A DNA stretch of 64,000 nucleotides, taken from the NCBI GenBank assembly GCA_001662425.1, contig BDDC01000149.1:1-64000 (forward strand), written 5' to 3'. Each line of letters opens with the position of its first letter. Position 1 is the stretch's first letter. The position numbers and the translations under genes were made by a program. The notes under the pieces were generated by a model. That model did no database searches. It was not told the origin of the DNA and saw only the letters and a program-made list of their open reading frames with translations. The stretch is from Chlamydomonas sphaeroides (taxonomy: Eukaryota > Chlorophyta > Chlorophyceae > Chlamydomonadales > Chlamydomonadaceae). Shown here in pieces: positions 23,614 through 34,700 of this stretch.

Positions 23614-26600
23614 CTACGACGGCGGCGGAGGGCCCCGGGTGACGGTCCAGGTGGTGTCGCTGCGCGCCAGCGTGGCCTTGGTCTCAGTGTCGACCAGCGC
23701 CGCAATGAGGCCGGCCGGGTTGTTTTCCTGGCCGCTGCGTACGGACGGGCGGGCACACATGTACGGCACAGTACGGCACGTACAAGCAAGCATGTACCGC
23801 ACGGCAAGCAGCCGAGAGTTGAAGCAAAGCGCACGTACGCAGGCACGCAGCGGAGCACGCAGCAGGGCGTTGGCCGCAGCGCTGCAGACACAGCAGGAGC
23901 TACCGAGCGAGCGAGCGCCTCGCGCACCTCGCCGCCGCGTTGACGCCGCGGATGGTGATGAGGTTGGCCCCAGGCGCCAGTGCCACGTCCAGGCTGGGCG
24001 GCCCCCAGGTGAGTGTGGGAGGCGCCCACGGCGGCGTCCAGCGCGACGGCGCGCCGCCCCGTATGCTGCCAGCGGCCTGGCCGTTGACGCTGATGTCGGC
24101 CCGGTCATCGGCAACCACGTACAGCTTGGCGCGGACCGCGGTCGGCACGGTGAGCACCTTCCAGAAGGTGGGCGCGTAGGCGCTGGAGGCGTGGCCGTCG
24201 GCGCCGGGCTCGCTCCAGATCCAGAGGGCTGCGGGGTCGGGGAAGAAGGGCAGCTTCCAGGGCGGTAGGCCGAGGGAGCCCAGCACGACGGCGGCTGTGG
24301 TGGAGGGGCGGGTGGGTGGGTGGGTGGAACGGAAGGAAGCATCAGCGGCAGAAGGCGCGGCAAATATGAGCAGGTAGGCGCCGGTTTGTTGCGTAGGGGC
24401 AGTGGGGCAGAGTGGCGCGCCTGCAGCGGCTGGCTGCGCTCCGGGGAACAGGGCGCGTAGGGGGCTCTGACCCCCCGCTCGCCCTACCTCCATGAATAAA
24501 GGTGGGTTAAGCCCGCTGTATCTCGGATTCCATTTCTTTTTCTGTTTCTATTGCCTCCCCTCTTGTTTCCGTGCGCGGCCCGGCAGGAAGGGGAACGAGG
24601 CTTGCCGGGACCCCATCACGTCCCGTCACCCACCTGACTTGCTGCCAGCGACCAGGCCGGTGGCGCGGAAGAACTCCGGCGCCGCGCCGCCCGGCGCATC
24701 CTTGAGGCCGCACCGCGACTCGCCGCTGGCGTTGCGGTAGACCCAGAGCGCGCAGCGGTCCTGGCGTAAACAGGCGGCGCGGCAGGCCAGCGGCCCGCCT
24801 GCGTCGATCGTGCTGTACGGCGCTGGCCCGATGTCGTACCCTCGCAGCATGGGCACCACGTCTGCAGGCCGTCCGCCACATTGTGGCCGGGCAGTAGCGT
24901 GCGTGGCAGGGCGGGCGTGGGGTTCAATGGCGAGGCGCTGTACGTGCCGTGTGGGTCAAGGTGGGATAGGAGGTACATACACTGCCGCGGCTCGCTCTTC
25001 ATGCTGCACTGCGCTGCCCATGGCTGCTCAGACGCGCCCGCTGCCGTACTGCCGTACCCGAGCATGTGCGGCGGCCGTAGTCGTACTCCTGGCCCTCTGG
25101 GCAGTGGCACTGGAAGTCCTCCATCAGCCAGTAGCAGGCGGCGCCGCCGCCGCACGCCGGCGGCTGGGTGGAGGCGGTGCAGGCGTTGGGGTCTGCGTGC
25201 GGCGCGATGCCGTACGGTACGGGAGGTGCGGAGAGCCACACACACGCGTGCGGAGCGGGAGGCCACACGGGGCGATCACGGTAAGGCATGCGCGCATGGT
25301 GGCTGCAGTACGTGCGCCCGCGTGGCGGCGTCGGTACCGCTCCGGGCGTGCGGTAAGACCCGTGCGTGTGCAGTCTGCAAGCTGGCCAGGTAGGCAGGTG
25401 CGTGCGTGCGTGTCGCTGCACATGCCGATCCAGCAGGCAACCAATCCCAGAGGTAGCCGCTAGCCGGGCCCCCCACGGCCGCCACAGTGTGATCGTGCAC
25501 GGTGGGCGGCTGGACCCCCGGCGCTGCTCTCACAGCGAGGATGTGGGCCGCGGGTGACGACCCAGCTGTCGTCGGTGCGCGCCAGCACCAGGCGGCCGTC
25601 GGCGGCCAGGATGGACCCAATGAGGCCCGCGGGGTTCTGGCTCAGGTCCCTGCGTCGCGTGTGTTGGTGGAGTTGGGAGGGACCAGGCGGCTACATCAAC
25701 ACAGCACACGCGAAACTGCCGGCCGTTTGTTGCCGCGCTTGAACACCATCGACGCAAGCTGCGGGTGATGCGACGAGGACAGGAAGCCGAGCGTACCTCG
25801 ACTGCGCTTCCGGCTCCCAGGGCGCGCTCTAATGGCTACTTGCAGCAGCAGATAGACCGCATGGTTGCAGCACAGGGTGCCCCTGCCCCTGCCCACAACG
25901 CCCACCTGCCGTCGTCCCAGTGGTAGTTGACAGCGCGCAGAGACACCAGGTTGGGTCCCATCCGCAGCGAGAGCGGCAGCGCCGGTGGGGCCCACGACAC
26001 ATTGGCCTCAATGCGCCAGCCCGTCCTGATGCGCCCCACGCTGGCCCCGTTCACATAGACGTCCACCGCATCATCTGCCGCCATGTGCAGCACGGCGGTC
26101 ATGCTCTGTGGCGCGATGATGAGCTTCCAGAAGGTGGGCGAGTAGTCGTACGACGCGTGTTTCGTGGCGTCGGGCTCGCTCCAGATCCAGCGCGCCTGCG
26201 GGTCGGGCGGGAAGGCGTCCAGGTTCCATGGCCCCGCGGTGAAGGTCCCGCCCGCGCCGCCGAGGACCTCGGATACTGCGAAGTCGGGTTGGGGGTGCAC
26301 GTGAGATGGGGGTGTGTGTTGCGGGGATGGACGGGGATGTGGGCTGGGATGAGCGAGCGAGGCGGCACGGCAGGTAGGGCAAAGCGTGCCTGCGCCGTTT
26401 GCGCACCTCGCTCGCGTCGGCTCCTGGCCACAGCAGTCACAGTGAGCGAAGCTGAGGATGCTGGCCCCGATCCCTGTTTGTTTGCTCTGTATAGCATGTT
26501 CAGGCATGTCGCATGTTTGACCATGCGCTCTGCTCACCGTTCCTGCCACCAGAGGTGGAGGTAGCGACCGGGTAGAGGGCGGGTGCCAGGCCGGGCAATG

Positions 26601-27205
26601 TCCGCAGCAGCGCGCAAGTGGAGCCGGCAGCTACGGGGCCAGCGTTGCCTTTGCGGAACGCCCAGAAGTCACATCGATCATTCGCGAGGCAGGCGGTACG
26701 GCAAGCAGCGATGACCTCGATGCCGCCTGTAGCAGCTGCGCGGATCTGCTGGATTACGCTGGTTCCGTTGACGTCGTACCCTCGCAGCAAAGGGAAGGGG
26801 TCTGGGGCCAGACAGGGAGGAAGCGGCAGGGGGTCGGATGTCAACCGGTGAGGTCCGCCTTGCCGTTGCGGGAAGAAAGCCGTCGAGGTGCGCGTGCTGC
26901 GCGCGTGCGAGGTTTGGGCGTCTGGGAGCGAGGTGGGGAGCGGCGGGCAACCAACTTGCTTGGTGTCACGGGAGGCGGCCGCCCGGCTCGGCTGCTAGCA
27001 TTGTTTGCGCATAGTGGCGCAGCTAGGTTGCTGGTTCGCTACAAGACGTTTGCTCGCCAAGTCGCCGCTGCTGCCGCCGTCCATGCCGAGGCATCACGAT
27101 GCCGTCCTCACCCCCTTGTGCATGTACGTGCTGGCCATGCAGAAGAGCAAGTCCCATCAGGAGAATTCGGATCCCGAGCGATGTGCGCAAGCTTCGAAAA
27201 AGCAT
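23614..27205 (-). CDS. Secreted PAN / galactose-binding-like / EGF modular protein (paralogue A)
   Basis: Eight exons: 27205-27112, 26801-26538, 26275-25906, 25649-25534, 25192-25058, 24861-24634, 24294-23928 and 23734-23614; 564 residues. Order and intron phases are identical to paralogue B. The modules are a signal peptide (ILLMGLALLHGQHVHAQ, 1-30), PAN 1 (32-119, FPLLRGYDVNG, CRTACLANDRCDFWAFR), galactose-binding-like 1 (120-281, ARWIWSEPDA, VDVYVNGASVG, TDDSWVVTRG), EGF-like (282-326, CGGGAACYWLMEDFQCHC), PAN 2 (327-402, VPMLRGYDIG) and galactose-binding-like 2 (403-564, ALWIWSEPGA, ISVNGQAAG, stop after VTRGPPPPS). Every module boundary is a phase-1 intron, so modules can be shuffled without frame loss; each sandwich is split by one phase-2 intron. 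No transmembrane segment is present. A role in the algal extracellular matrix is inference. A copy of the dispersed repeat lies in the intron 24295-24633. Confidence 0.86.
24451..24555 (+). repeat. Dispersed repeat family, copy 3 (plus orientation)
   Basis: It contains GCGTAGGGGGCTCTG, CGCCCTACCTCCATGAAT and TTAAGCCCGCTGTAT, then a pyrimidine-rich TTTCTTTTTCTG tail. It lies within an intron of paralogue A, antisense to it. Confidence 0.8.
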
Positions 27206-27246
27206 CCTGCGTGCGTTTGCTTCGCTCGTTGGTAAGCGAGGTCTGT

Positions 27247-27258
27247 ATTATATATATG
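27247..27258 (-). promoter_or_regulatory. Candidate TATA box of paralogue A
   Basis: The minus strand reads CATATATATAAT about 45 bp upstream of the start codon at 27205, in an otherwise GC-rich region. Confidence 0.4.
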
Positions 27259-27423
27259 TAAGCTGTAGCTTTTCAGCCGCTTGTAGCATGCCGACTGTAG
27301 GCAAGCTTGTCGTATGCTTCTCAGGTAACTTCGTTAAGCGTGGCGGGCGCGGACGTTCCGTGACAAGCCATTTGTCCCGGGAAGTCCCGAGTTGCAATGA
27401 TCGTGCGGATGTATGTCACGGGA

Positions 27424-27428
27424 TTACA
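27424..27428 (-). terminator. Possible TGTAA polyadenylation signal (ERp29 gene)
   Basis: TGTAA on the minus strand is the usual poly(A) signal of Chlamydomonas-like algae. It lies about 775 bp past the ERp29 stop codon. Confidence 0.3.
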
Positions 27429-28202
27429 GAGAGAGCCGTCGTGCGCTGTGTGCAGAGTGCAGTAGAAGAGGACGATATGGATGCGCGGGCACTTCTAATA
27501 CGTGACGAGGTTCGCGAGGTTCGCGGCATCTGGAACTTCCGGAACGAGGTTGTTCGAACCCCCGTCGTACGTCCACACATGCTTATGCAAAGCTATGACA
27601 TCCGTTCGATGCGATGATGGAGCGCAGCAGCTACATACACGCCACTGGCAGCCAGTATGCCAGCCGCCGGCCGGCCAGGCAAGGGATCTCCCCTGCTGAG
27701 AACAGGTAGGGGAGGTCACATGCTGAAATAGAGGACAGAGGGTCGGAGCCGCCGCCCAAGATACTCCGCTCCCGAACGCCCATCATAGATGCACCATGAG
27801 CCTTATGGATGTGCCTGTCACGTCACCGCATTAGCTCTCTTCCACGCAGGGCGCTTCGCGCCTAGTCCGTTAGCGCAGCAGCCCAGACTGCGGCATGAGC
27901 ACAAACGCAGCCTCGCTCGACACAGCTCTGCACACCAGCACACGCACCGCCAATGGCACACGCACGCTCACCGCTCATCGCTACCTGCTGCTTTCGCCTG
28001 TCCGCGCTTGCTCGTGCATCGCTGACTAATGGTATTGCTGCTACGGCTCCACGCACCGTGCGCGCTAAGCCCGCACCTGCTCGCATAACACACCCGCACG
28101 CATCAATCATCTTCGTTCCCAGCCCACGCACTCCTGCTGTGCTGCCATCCAGAAGGTGTAGCTCAGCATTCACAGCTAGCGAGGCCCCGCTAGCTAGATA
28201 TC

Positions 28203-30699
28203 CTATAGCTCCGTCTTGCCACTGCTGTGGCTGCTGCCGGCGAACGAAGCCAGCACATTCAGCTTCATCTGCAGCCAGCAGTGGGTGAGCATGGTAACTC
28301 AGCAGCGGCGGCTTAAAGGTTGGCCAGCGAGGAGGGCCGGGCACGACGTGCTGACGGCTGCTTGCGCCAAGCGGAATGAGTGCTGACAAGGTGGCCCCCT
28401 CCGGAATGGGAAAACAGGCGTAGGCCCCCACCCAGTCCCACACAGTCCACCCGTCCGCGCCGCAGCATCTACTTCCCTGGAGCACATACACCACATGATG
28501 TGGCGGGGGCGGCTTCGGTTGATGCGCCAAAGTATAACATATATGGTACGCACACACACACACACACATACACACGGTTGATGTGGCGCATTTAACCGCA
28601 TTCCCTCTTCGCACGGCCGACGCGCCACTCCACCCCGGGCAGGCTGGGCCTCGCTTCCGCACTGGCGCATCTGAACGCATTCCTCTGCGCACGGCTGACG
28701 CGCCACTCCACCCCGGGCAGGCTGGGCCTCGCGTGGGGTTCTGTTCTACTTGACACTTGACACACGTGCGTGCGCTCGGGTGGCCGCTCCCTCACCTGCA
28801 TGGCCGCGCGCTTGTCATCGCTCATCTTGGCGGCAAGGAGGCTCTGCAGCCGCTTGCTCTCGGTGCCGGGGAACTCAGGCGCCTCGGCGGCCTTGCCCAT
28901 CACCTGCTCGGGCAGGCCGGACCGGACAGCGAACAGCGAATTCAGCCGCTCAGCCGCCGTGATGACGGGGTGGCGCACAACGCTCAGGCGGTCAGGACGA
29001 CGCTATCACGCAACATGCCGGCAGGGCATGGCAGGACACCGCATGCGGTAGGTCCGGCGGCGCCGTGCTCGCGATGGGGCGCTGGGCGACCGCGGTAGCC
29101 AGAGCGGTCCCGAATGCCTGCCACGCAAACCAGGACGTTCCTGCCGGACATGCGCCGACCCGACCGTACAACCCCGTACAACTGCCGTACGCGTACTACG
29201 TGCGCCTGTCGTACGCACCTTGACGTAGTACTTGGCCGCGTCCTGCTGTTCGGCCGGCAGCGCCAGGCCCGACGCGACGCCCTCGGCGCGCGACGCCACG
29301 GCCGCGCGCTCGGCCTTGCCGGCGGCCGACATCAGCTCGCGGGCCAGCGTATCCAGCTCCTTGATCTGGCCCTGTGGGGCCCAGGGATACGGCATGTACG
29401 ATCGCCCGTGTCGGTACAGTACAGCAGGTTCCGTAGCCTGGCTGTACACGGCGTGCGTGCAAGATGGTCGGCTGCAACGCTCCGTGCCGCATGCCGCGCC
29501 ACACGGCTGCATGCGGCCCGGGACAGCTCCACGTGGGCCTGCCACGTACCCGACACTGCAGCCCGGGGCGCGGTGGTGCACCCACAGCAGGTCGACACAC
29601 ACATGCTCAGGACACGACATGGTGCGTAGCGAGCGAGCGAGGAGACGATGAGCAAGCCACAGAAGAGTATCACAATGTCCGTATGGAGCTGCGCCAACAC
29701 GCGGCGGTCAGGTCCCACCTTTAGCCCGAAGAAGGCGCCCGTGTTGCGCGCCAGCCAGGCCAGCAGGTCGTCGGTCTTGGTGGGGGCGCCGGCGGGGTAG
29801 CGAAGCGGCGAGGAGGTGTCGACGCCCTTTTTGAACAGCAGGTAAATCGGAAACTTATCCTCGTCCTCGGCGCCGTACTTGGCCTTGGGGAGGAGGAGAC
29901 GAGGCGGGCAAGCACATCGTGGAGGGCGCGGAGGCTAGCCGTAGCCTTGCCGGCTTGTGGCATTGCACGCACACCCTGCCCCCTCCCTGAGCTGCTGACG
30001 TACCCCCAGCTTGTCGTTGATGGCGTCGTACTCGCGCTTGGCGTACGGCACGCCCGCCACGAGCAGCGCCTCGCCCGACTCGCCGACCTTTTTGCCCAGC
30101 TCTTTGAACGCGTCGTGCGCATCGCCCCATGCTGTAGCCAGCAGGAGAGCGCCGTGAGAGCCGCGCATAGAGGAGGGCGCAACAGGAGCTTTCAAACCAG
30201 TTGCGGGCAAGGATTGAGGGACGCGCTGCACATGTGAGGGCCCCTCTGGCTAAGCGTTGACACGTATCCGGGCCTAGGCTAAGCCCCCGCCAGACCTGCA
30301 CAGGGTGCACGCTGCCTGTTGCAGCGCCGGCAACTCACGATACTGTTTATCGAAGCGTACAAGCACGTCGCGGCTTCCGTCCACAACCTTGTCAAAGGTC
30401 AGCTCATCGAGGTACAAGATGCCCTGCAAGGTGCAAGGTCCAACGTGCAGACGTAATGTGTGATATGCCCGAGCATGTAGTTGTGGCGTCTGGTGTCGAG
30501 GCTTGCAGTTTGCACAGGCCACTGCCGAATTGGAAGGTTCGGCACTAGCATGTTCCGCAACAAGCCTTTCGCACGCCAATTTGCAGCTGCATGGAACCGC
30601 CATATCTTGATCGTGGCATACCTTGTCCGAGACGCCTGCCGCAAGCGCCAATGATGCAATTGCGAGCGCAACGAACGACAGCCGTTGCATACTTGCCAT
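28203..30699 (-). CDS. ERP29: ERp29-type endoplasmic reticulum lumen protein
   Basis: Seven exons: 30699-30622, 30423-30339, 30131-30004, 29883-29719, 29371-29219, 28903-28796 and 28268-28203; 260 residues against 261 in human ERp29. A signal peptide (SFVALAIASLALAAGVS, 1-22 or so) leads to a thioredoxin-like domain without any CxxC motif (YLDELTFDKVV, VLVRFDKQYPWGDAHDAF, FPIYLLFKKG), then the all-helical D domain (ELDTLARELMSAAGKAERA, YYVKVMGKAAEA, LAAKMSDDKRAAM, KLNVLASF). The last four residues are KTEL, a plausible variant of the KDEL retrieval signal; the human protein ends KEEL. ERp29 is a redox-inactive folding and escort factor for secretory cargo. The gene lies just downstream of the transferase-like gene, same strand, about 1 kb apart. 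Assignment is firm from end-to-end similarity and length. Confidence 0.93.
28400..28438 (+). repeat. Dispersed 39-bp block, copy 1
   Basis: TCCGGAATGGGAAAACAGGC followed by GTAGGCCCCCACCCAGTCC closely matches 51302-51340. It lies in the last ERp29 intron. Confidence 0.7.
28552..28576. repeat. (CA)n microsatellite
   Basis: About twelve CA dinucleotides with one interruption lie in the last ERp29 intron. Confidence 0.9.
28584..28732. repeat. Tandem duplication of about 79 bp in an ERp29 intron
   Basis: Units 28584-28654 and 28663-28732 both end in an identical GCGCCACTCCACCCCGGGCA GGCTGGGCCTCGC block and differ by a few bases earlier. Confidence 0.9.
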
Positions 30700-31705
30700 T
30701 CTTGCTCAGCAGGGCAGTAAGGGCTTGCAGTGTCAAAGGAATACGTCTGCGCAGTTGCAGTCGTCGTCCTAGGCTTGCCGACGTAATCCATCGCTTCATC
30801 GGCGCTCTGGGTGCCAGTGATAACAACAGAGCAAGACACTTTGACATCAAGATACAACGTAATGTAACGCTGTACCGCGTGATTGCGTGGGAGGCAGTTG
30901 GGCGACCCACGGTTCATACCAGTGTGACAGCTCGCGGCAGCTGCGTCTTCAGCAAGAGATGGCCACCAGGGCCCACATCTGGCGAGCCTACAGAGTACAA
31001 GCACGGTCTTACATCTGCTGCTCTCCGTCCCCGACTTGACCACCGCAGACATCACATTTCATGCCCGTGACCAGCAAGCACCAGAGGTCTTTCAACACAA
31101 CCCGCAACTGCCGCCAGGGGCATTCATTGGTAGCGGCCACTTAGCAAGCTCCGCCGACACGCAGCCACAGAGGCTCGCATTCAGACAGCCATAGTGGGTC
31201 GCGGCACCGGCGTCCAGTTTGCACTATGAAGGTAGGAAGGTAATGACACAGTATAAATTGACTAGAATTGGCTAGCCCCAGTCCAGCTGTCCATCATTTG
31301 CCAATCATCTTGGCACATTCCGCTCGATCCTTGATCCACATCAGCATCACCCCCCGGTTCTGCAATCCAATCATGCGCAGCGCATCTGACGAGCTACGCG
31401 CGCAGCATAATGTAGCCCCGCGAAGCCATTCAAGCGATGGCCACGCAGCAAGTGCGAGTGGGCAGGATGGGCAAATGCGCCCATACCTTGCCCCCCGCGG
31501 CGACCCCAGCCCACCGCCCGCCGGCCCCAGCTCCGTAGCCCACCAAGCCAGTGCAAGTTCCGCCACCTCAGTGATGCCCCCGGCCAAACCACCAGCCACA
31601 GCCTCAAACGTCACACCTGCGCAGTTTGCCGGCCACCGATGCAGCCTCGTCAGCTCCACAATCGCGGTCGCCGCTGAACAGTCCACAATGCTGCGCATGC
31701 ATGGC
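30700..31705. other. Intergenic: ERp29 5' flank and 3' UTR of the transferase-like gene
   Basis: No gene is convincing. Overlapping open frames on both strands at 31268-31905 lack recognisable similarity. A plus-strand TATAAATT is at 31251-31258. A minus-strand TGTAA at 31009-31013 could end the transferase-like transcript. Confidence 0.5.
31009..31013 (-). terminator. Possible TGTAA polyadenylation signal (transferase-like gene)
   Basis: TGTAA on the minus strand lies about 690 bp after the stop codon of the transferase-like gene. Confidence 0.3.
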
Positions 31706-34700
31706 TTAGTCGCCAAACCAGCCGCGTTCCGCGGGCGATAGGCGATCCCACCGCAGCGCCCGGCACCTGAGCACGGAGGGGCAAGGGGGGCAGCAGGTAG
31801 GGAGGCAGAGGGGTTGCAGCCGGCGTGCCTGGGGGGCGCCGTGACAGCTGCTGCACGAGCAATAGTGAGTTGTGCCCCCAACTGGGCAGAGCACGACAAT
31901 CCCACACCCCCTGGCGGCTGCCGCCGTTTTTAACTTGCGGCAGCCCCCCGCCCCCTCTCCCACTCGGCGCCTCCGCAGGCGCTTGTGACACAAACCGCCC
32001 AACCCCACGCAGCGCCCCACGCCCCCACCCACCTGTCCGTCCACCCCTCGTAGCTCTTGGCCACCTGCGTTGGTGGGTGCGTGTGTGCCCGCCGGGGCTC
32101 CCGACGGTCAGTGAATCCTAGCGTGTGCGCCCTCGCCCAGCTTCTTTTGCTGTTGCATTCGCACGCTGCTCTCTCAACCCATCCACATCCACATCTACAA
32201 CCAATCCCGCTCCTCCACACGAGCGACGAGCAGCGGCCCGCCCCACCTGCGGCTCCAGCTCCGTCAGCTCCACCAGCCGGTCCAGCCACACCGGAAGGCC
32301 CCAGTCCGGCAGCCGCAGCAGCAGCGCCGCGTTGTCGCGCAGCAGGGCGCCCGCAGACACCTGGCAGCGGCGGCAGGCAAGGCACCTTAGGAGGCGGCGG
32401 CAGACCAGCCCGACTGAGCTGAGGTATTGTCATGTGGTCAGCTTACGGTGCGGTACGGTACGGGACAGCCACGTCAGGTCACGTCAGGTGAAGTCGCTGA
32501 TACCCCTTACTTCCGGGAGTGGAAGTGGTAGCCTGCTACCGTGCAGCCGGCCTGGCACCGTCTCACCTTCTGGAATGTGGTGTCAAAAGGTCCGCTGGGC
32601 GGCGGCAGCGCAGAGCCCGAGCTCTACATTGTGGGCGGTATGATTGGAAACAGGGCAAGCAGCGCGCGAACACGGTTCATGAGGACCTGCATGCTGCGCG
32701 CCAGCTAGGCCGTAACGGGCAGCCCGGCAAGCCACACGCACGAGCATACTCCCACACGAGGCGCCTGCCTGCAGCGCGGCGGCGCTGCAGAACGCACCGC
32801 GGAGAGGGCGAGCACGTGCTTGGCCGTTGGGTCCGTTGCCTTGACGGACAGCAGGTGGTAGAACTCTACAGCCAGCATGGCGTGGCCGGCACTGCTGCGC
32901 CGCGATAGGCTGGGGCCGGGGTTCAGGCAGCCTGAGGTCAAGCGCGGAGGGCGGACGAGGCAGGCCCGTTCTCAAGGGCGGTGAGGGACAGGAGGACAGA
33001 GTCGCGGCGCCGTGCCAGGCTGGGCACAGGCAGCTTGAGGCACGGATTCTGCAGGCAGGGGCGGGTCGGCGGCCTGGCGTGCAGGGATGTGTGCTGGACG
33101 GGGGTCTGCGTTGCGGCCTGCCGGGAGCGATGCGTGGTCTGCAAGCGGCGCGTCAGGCCCGGCCTCGCGCAGCCCCCCACCGCCCTCCTCTGCCCCTCCC
33201 CCTGCCTTACCCCACTCCATAACAGCGCCCCACTCGCCTACGGTTCGCAGGCATGGGTTGGTGGTTGGGCTCAGCAGTGGAGCTCATCAGGGGCTAGCTA
33301 GCGCATATCCCACACTGTGCCTCGGCGAGCGCAGCCGTTCGTTTGAGGCTGTGGCGGCCGCGAGCCCCGGGGCCCGCCGCCCACTCCAATGCGACTCACA
33401 CTTGAGCTCCCGCAGGCTGGAGCCAAAGGGAGCCACCCGGTGCGAGGTGTTGAGGTGCGTCCAGGGGATGCGGTGCTGCAGCGGCTTCGTCAGGTTGCGG
33501 TAGTCGGCATTCAGCACCTGCGGCGACGTACGGCACACATGCGGACCCATGTCATGCAACCACATGGTGAAGGACAATGGAAACAGGCGTACGGCATGTA
33601 TCGGTATGAAAGAGCTCTAGGTTATGGTGGGCGTTATGAGAGGGCTCCCATCGCAAGGATAAGGGCCGACCTGGCCGGGGCAAGCGCGGTGTGGTGAGGG
33701 AACGCGGGAGGCCCCCCAGCACAGCGGACTCTGCGGGGTTTTCATCGCCGGTGCGTGTGCTGCCAGGCCCATCCGCACCAGCCTTCTGCTGGGTACTCCA
33801 AGCATTCATGGCTGCCCTGTGACCCCCCAGCCAGAGCTAGCTCGGGGGCGAGCGCGGCGTGGCCAGAAAACGTGCAGACGGCCCCCAGTAACGGTGATCG
33901 CACTGCGAGTCACACGGCCGAAAGCCCGCCCGTTCCACCAGCCCTGCCAGCCCAGCGCCTACCCAGTCGGAGCTGCAGTCGACGCTGGGCCAGGCGGCCA
34001 CTGCGTTGAGTGTGAGCGCCATCTTGGCCAGCTCTTCAACCGCCCGGGTGAACTGCTGCTGGGCTGTAGGGCAGGGGCGAGGGAGGAGCGGCGTGGGGCG
34101 GGCAGCAGTGGAGGTCAAGCGAGGCGTAGGAGAAGGGCAGCCCCGAGCGGGGCCGCTGGAGGAAGCTAAGGCGCAGGGGAAGTCAGAGCGCGGCTAGGGG
34201 AGGGATTTAGCTTCTTCGGCTGGGGCAGGAATGGGGCTTCTCTGTAGAAATCTCCATGTACATATGCACCTATGCACCGGCGGTGGGACCGAGGCATGCC
34301 GGGGTAGCGCAGTGCATGTCTGGCTCGCGTCGCAGTGCGCGGCGCGTGTGTGCTCGGTGGCTCACTGAGTCCGTGGTGGATGACGCCGGGCGCGTAGGCC
34401 ACCACTCCGCGCGACATGATGTGCTGCGCGTGCTCGATGTTCTCCTGCGGTGCGGGCAGGCGCCAGGTAGAGCCGCACATGACCAACACCGCTCATCCAG
34501 TGCAGCCCATGACGCAGAAAGCAGGCGACTGTTGTTTTGTTGTCAGGTTGGTCGACATGAAAAGCGCGCAGCCGCAGCCGCAGCCGCAGCCGCACCGTGC
34601 ATGCGAACATATGGGCGGGGCCGCCGTGGATGCGGGCGTTGAGCGCATAGTTGAAGTGCCCCGTGTGCATGGTGACAAGTCGCTTGGAGACGATGTCGTT

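Larger units (their letters stand above)
27206..28202. other. Intergenic: 5' flank of paralogue A and 3' UTR of the ERp29 gene
   Basis: No gene is supported. The minus strand is G/T-rich from about 28200 to 27750, fitting the ERp29 3' UTR, with a possible TGTAA signal at 27424-27428. Confidence 0.55.

Noticed and set aside
27178..27190. Cloning-vector trace (adjacent EcoRI and BamHI sites in exon 1 of paralogue A)
   Set aside because: The sites lie within a coherent signal-peptide coding exon with correct splice phase, so chance is the simpler explanation.
27535..27570. tRNA gene suggested by a GTTCGAACCC sequence
   Set aside because: The flanking bases cannot form the T stem and no acceptor, D or anticodon arms are present.
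31294..31905. 203-codon minus-strand frame as an alternative end of the transferase-like gene
   Set aside because: The phase-consistent last exon stops at 31706 in another frame, and no similarity was recognised.
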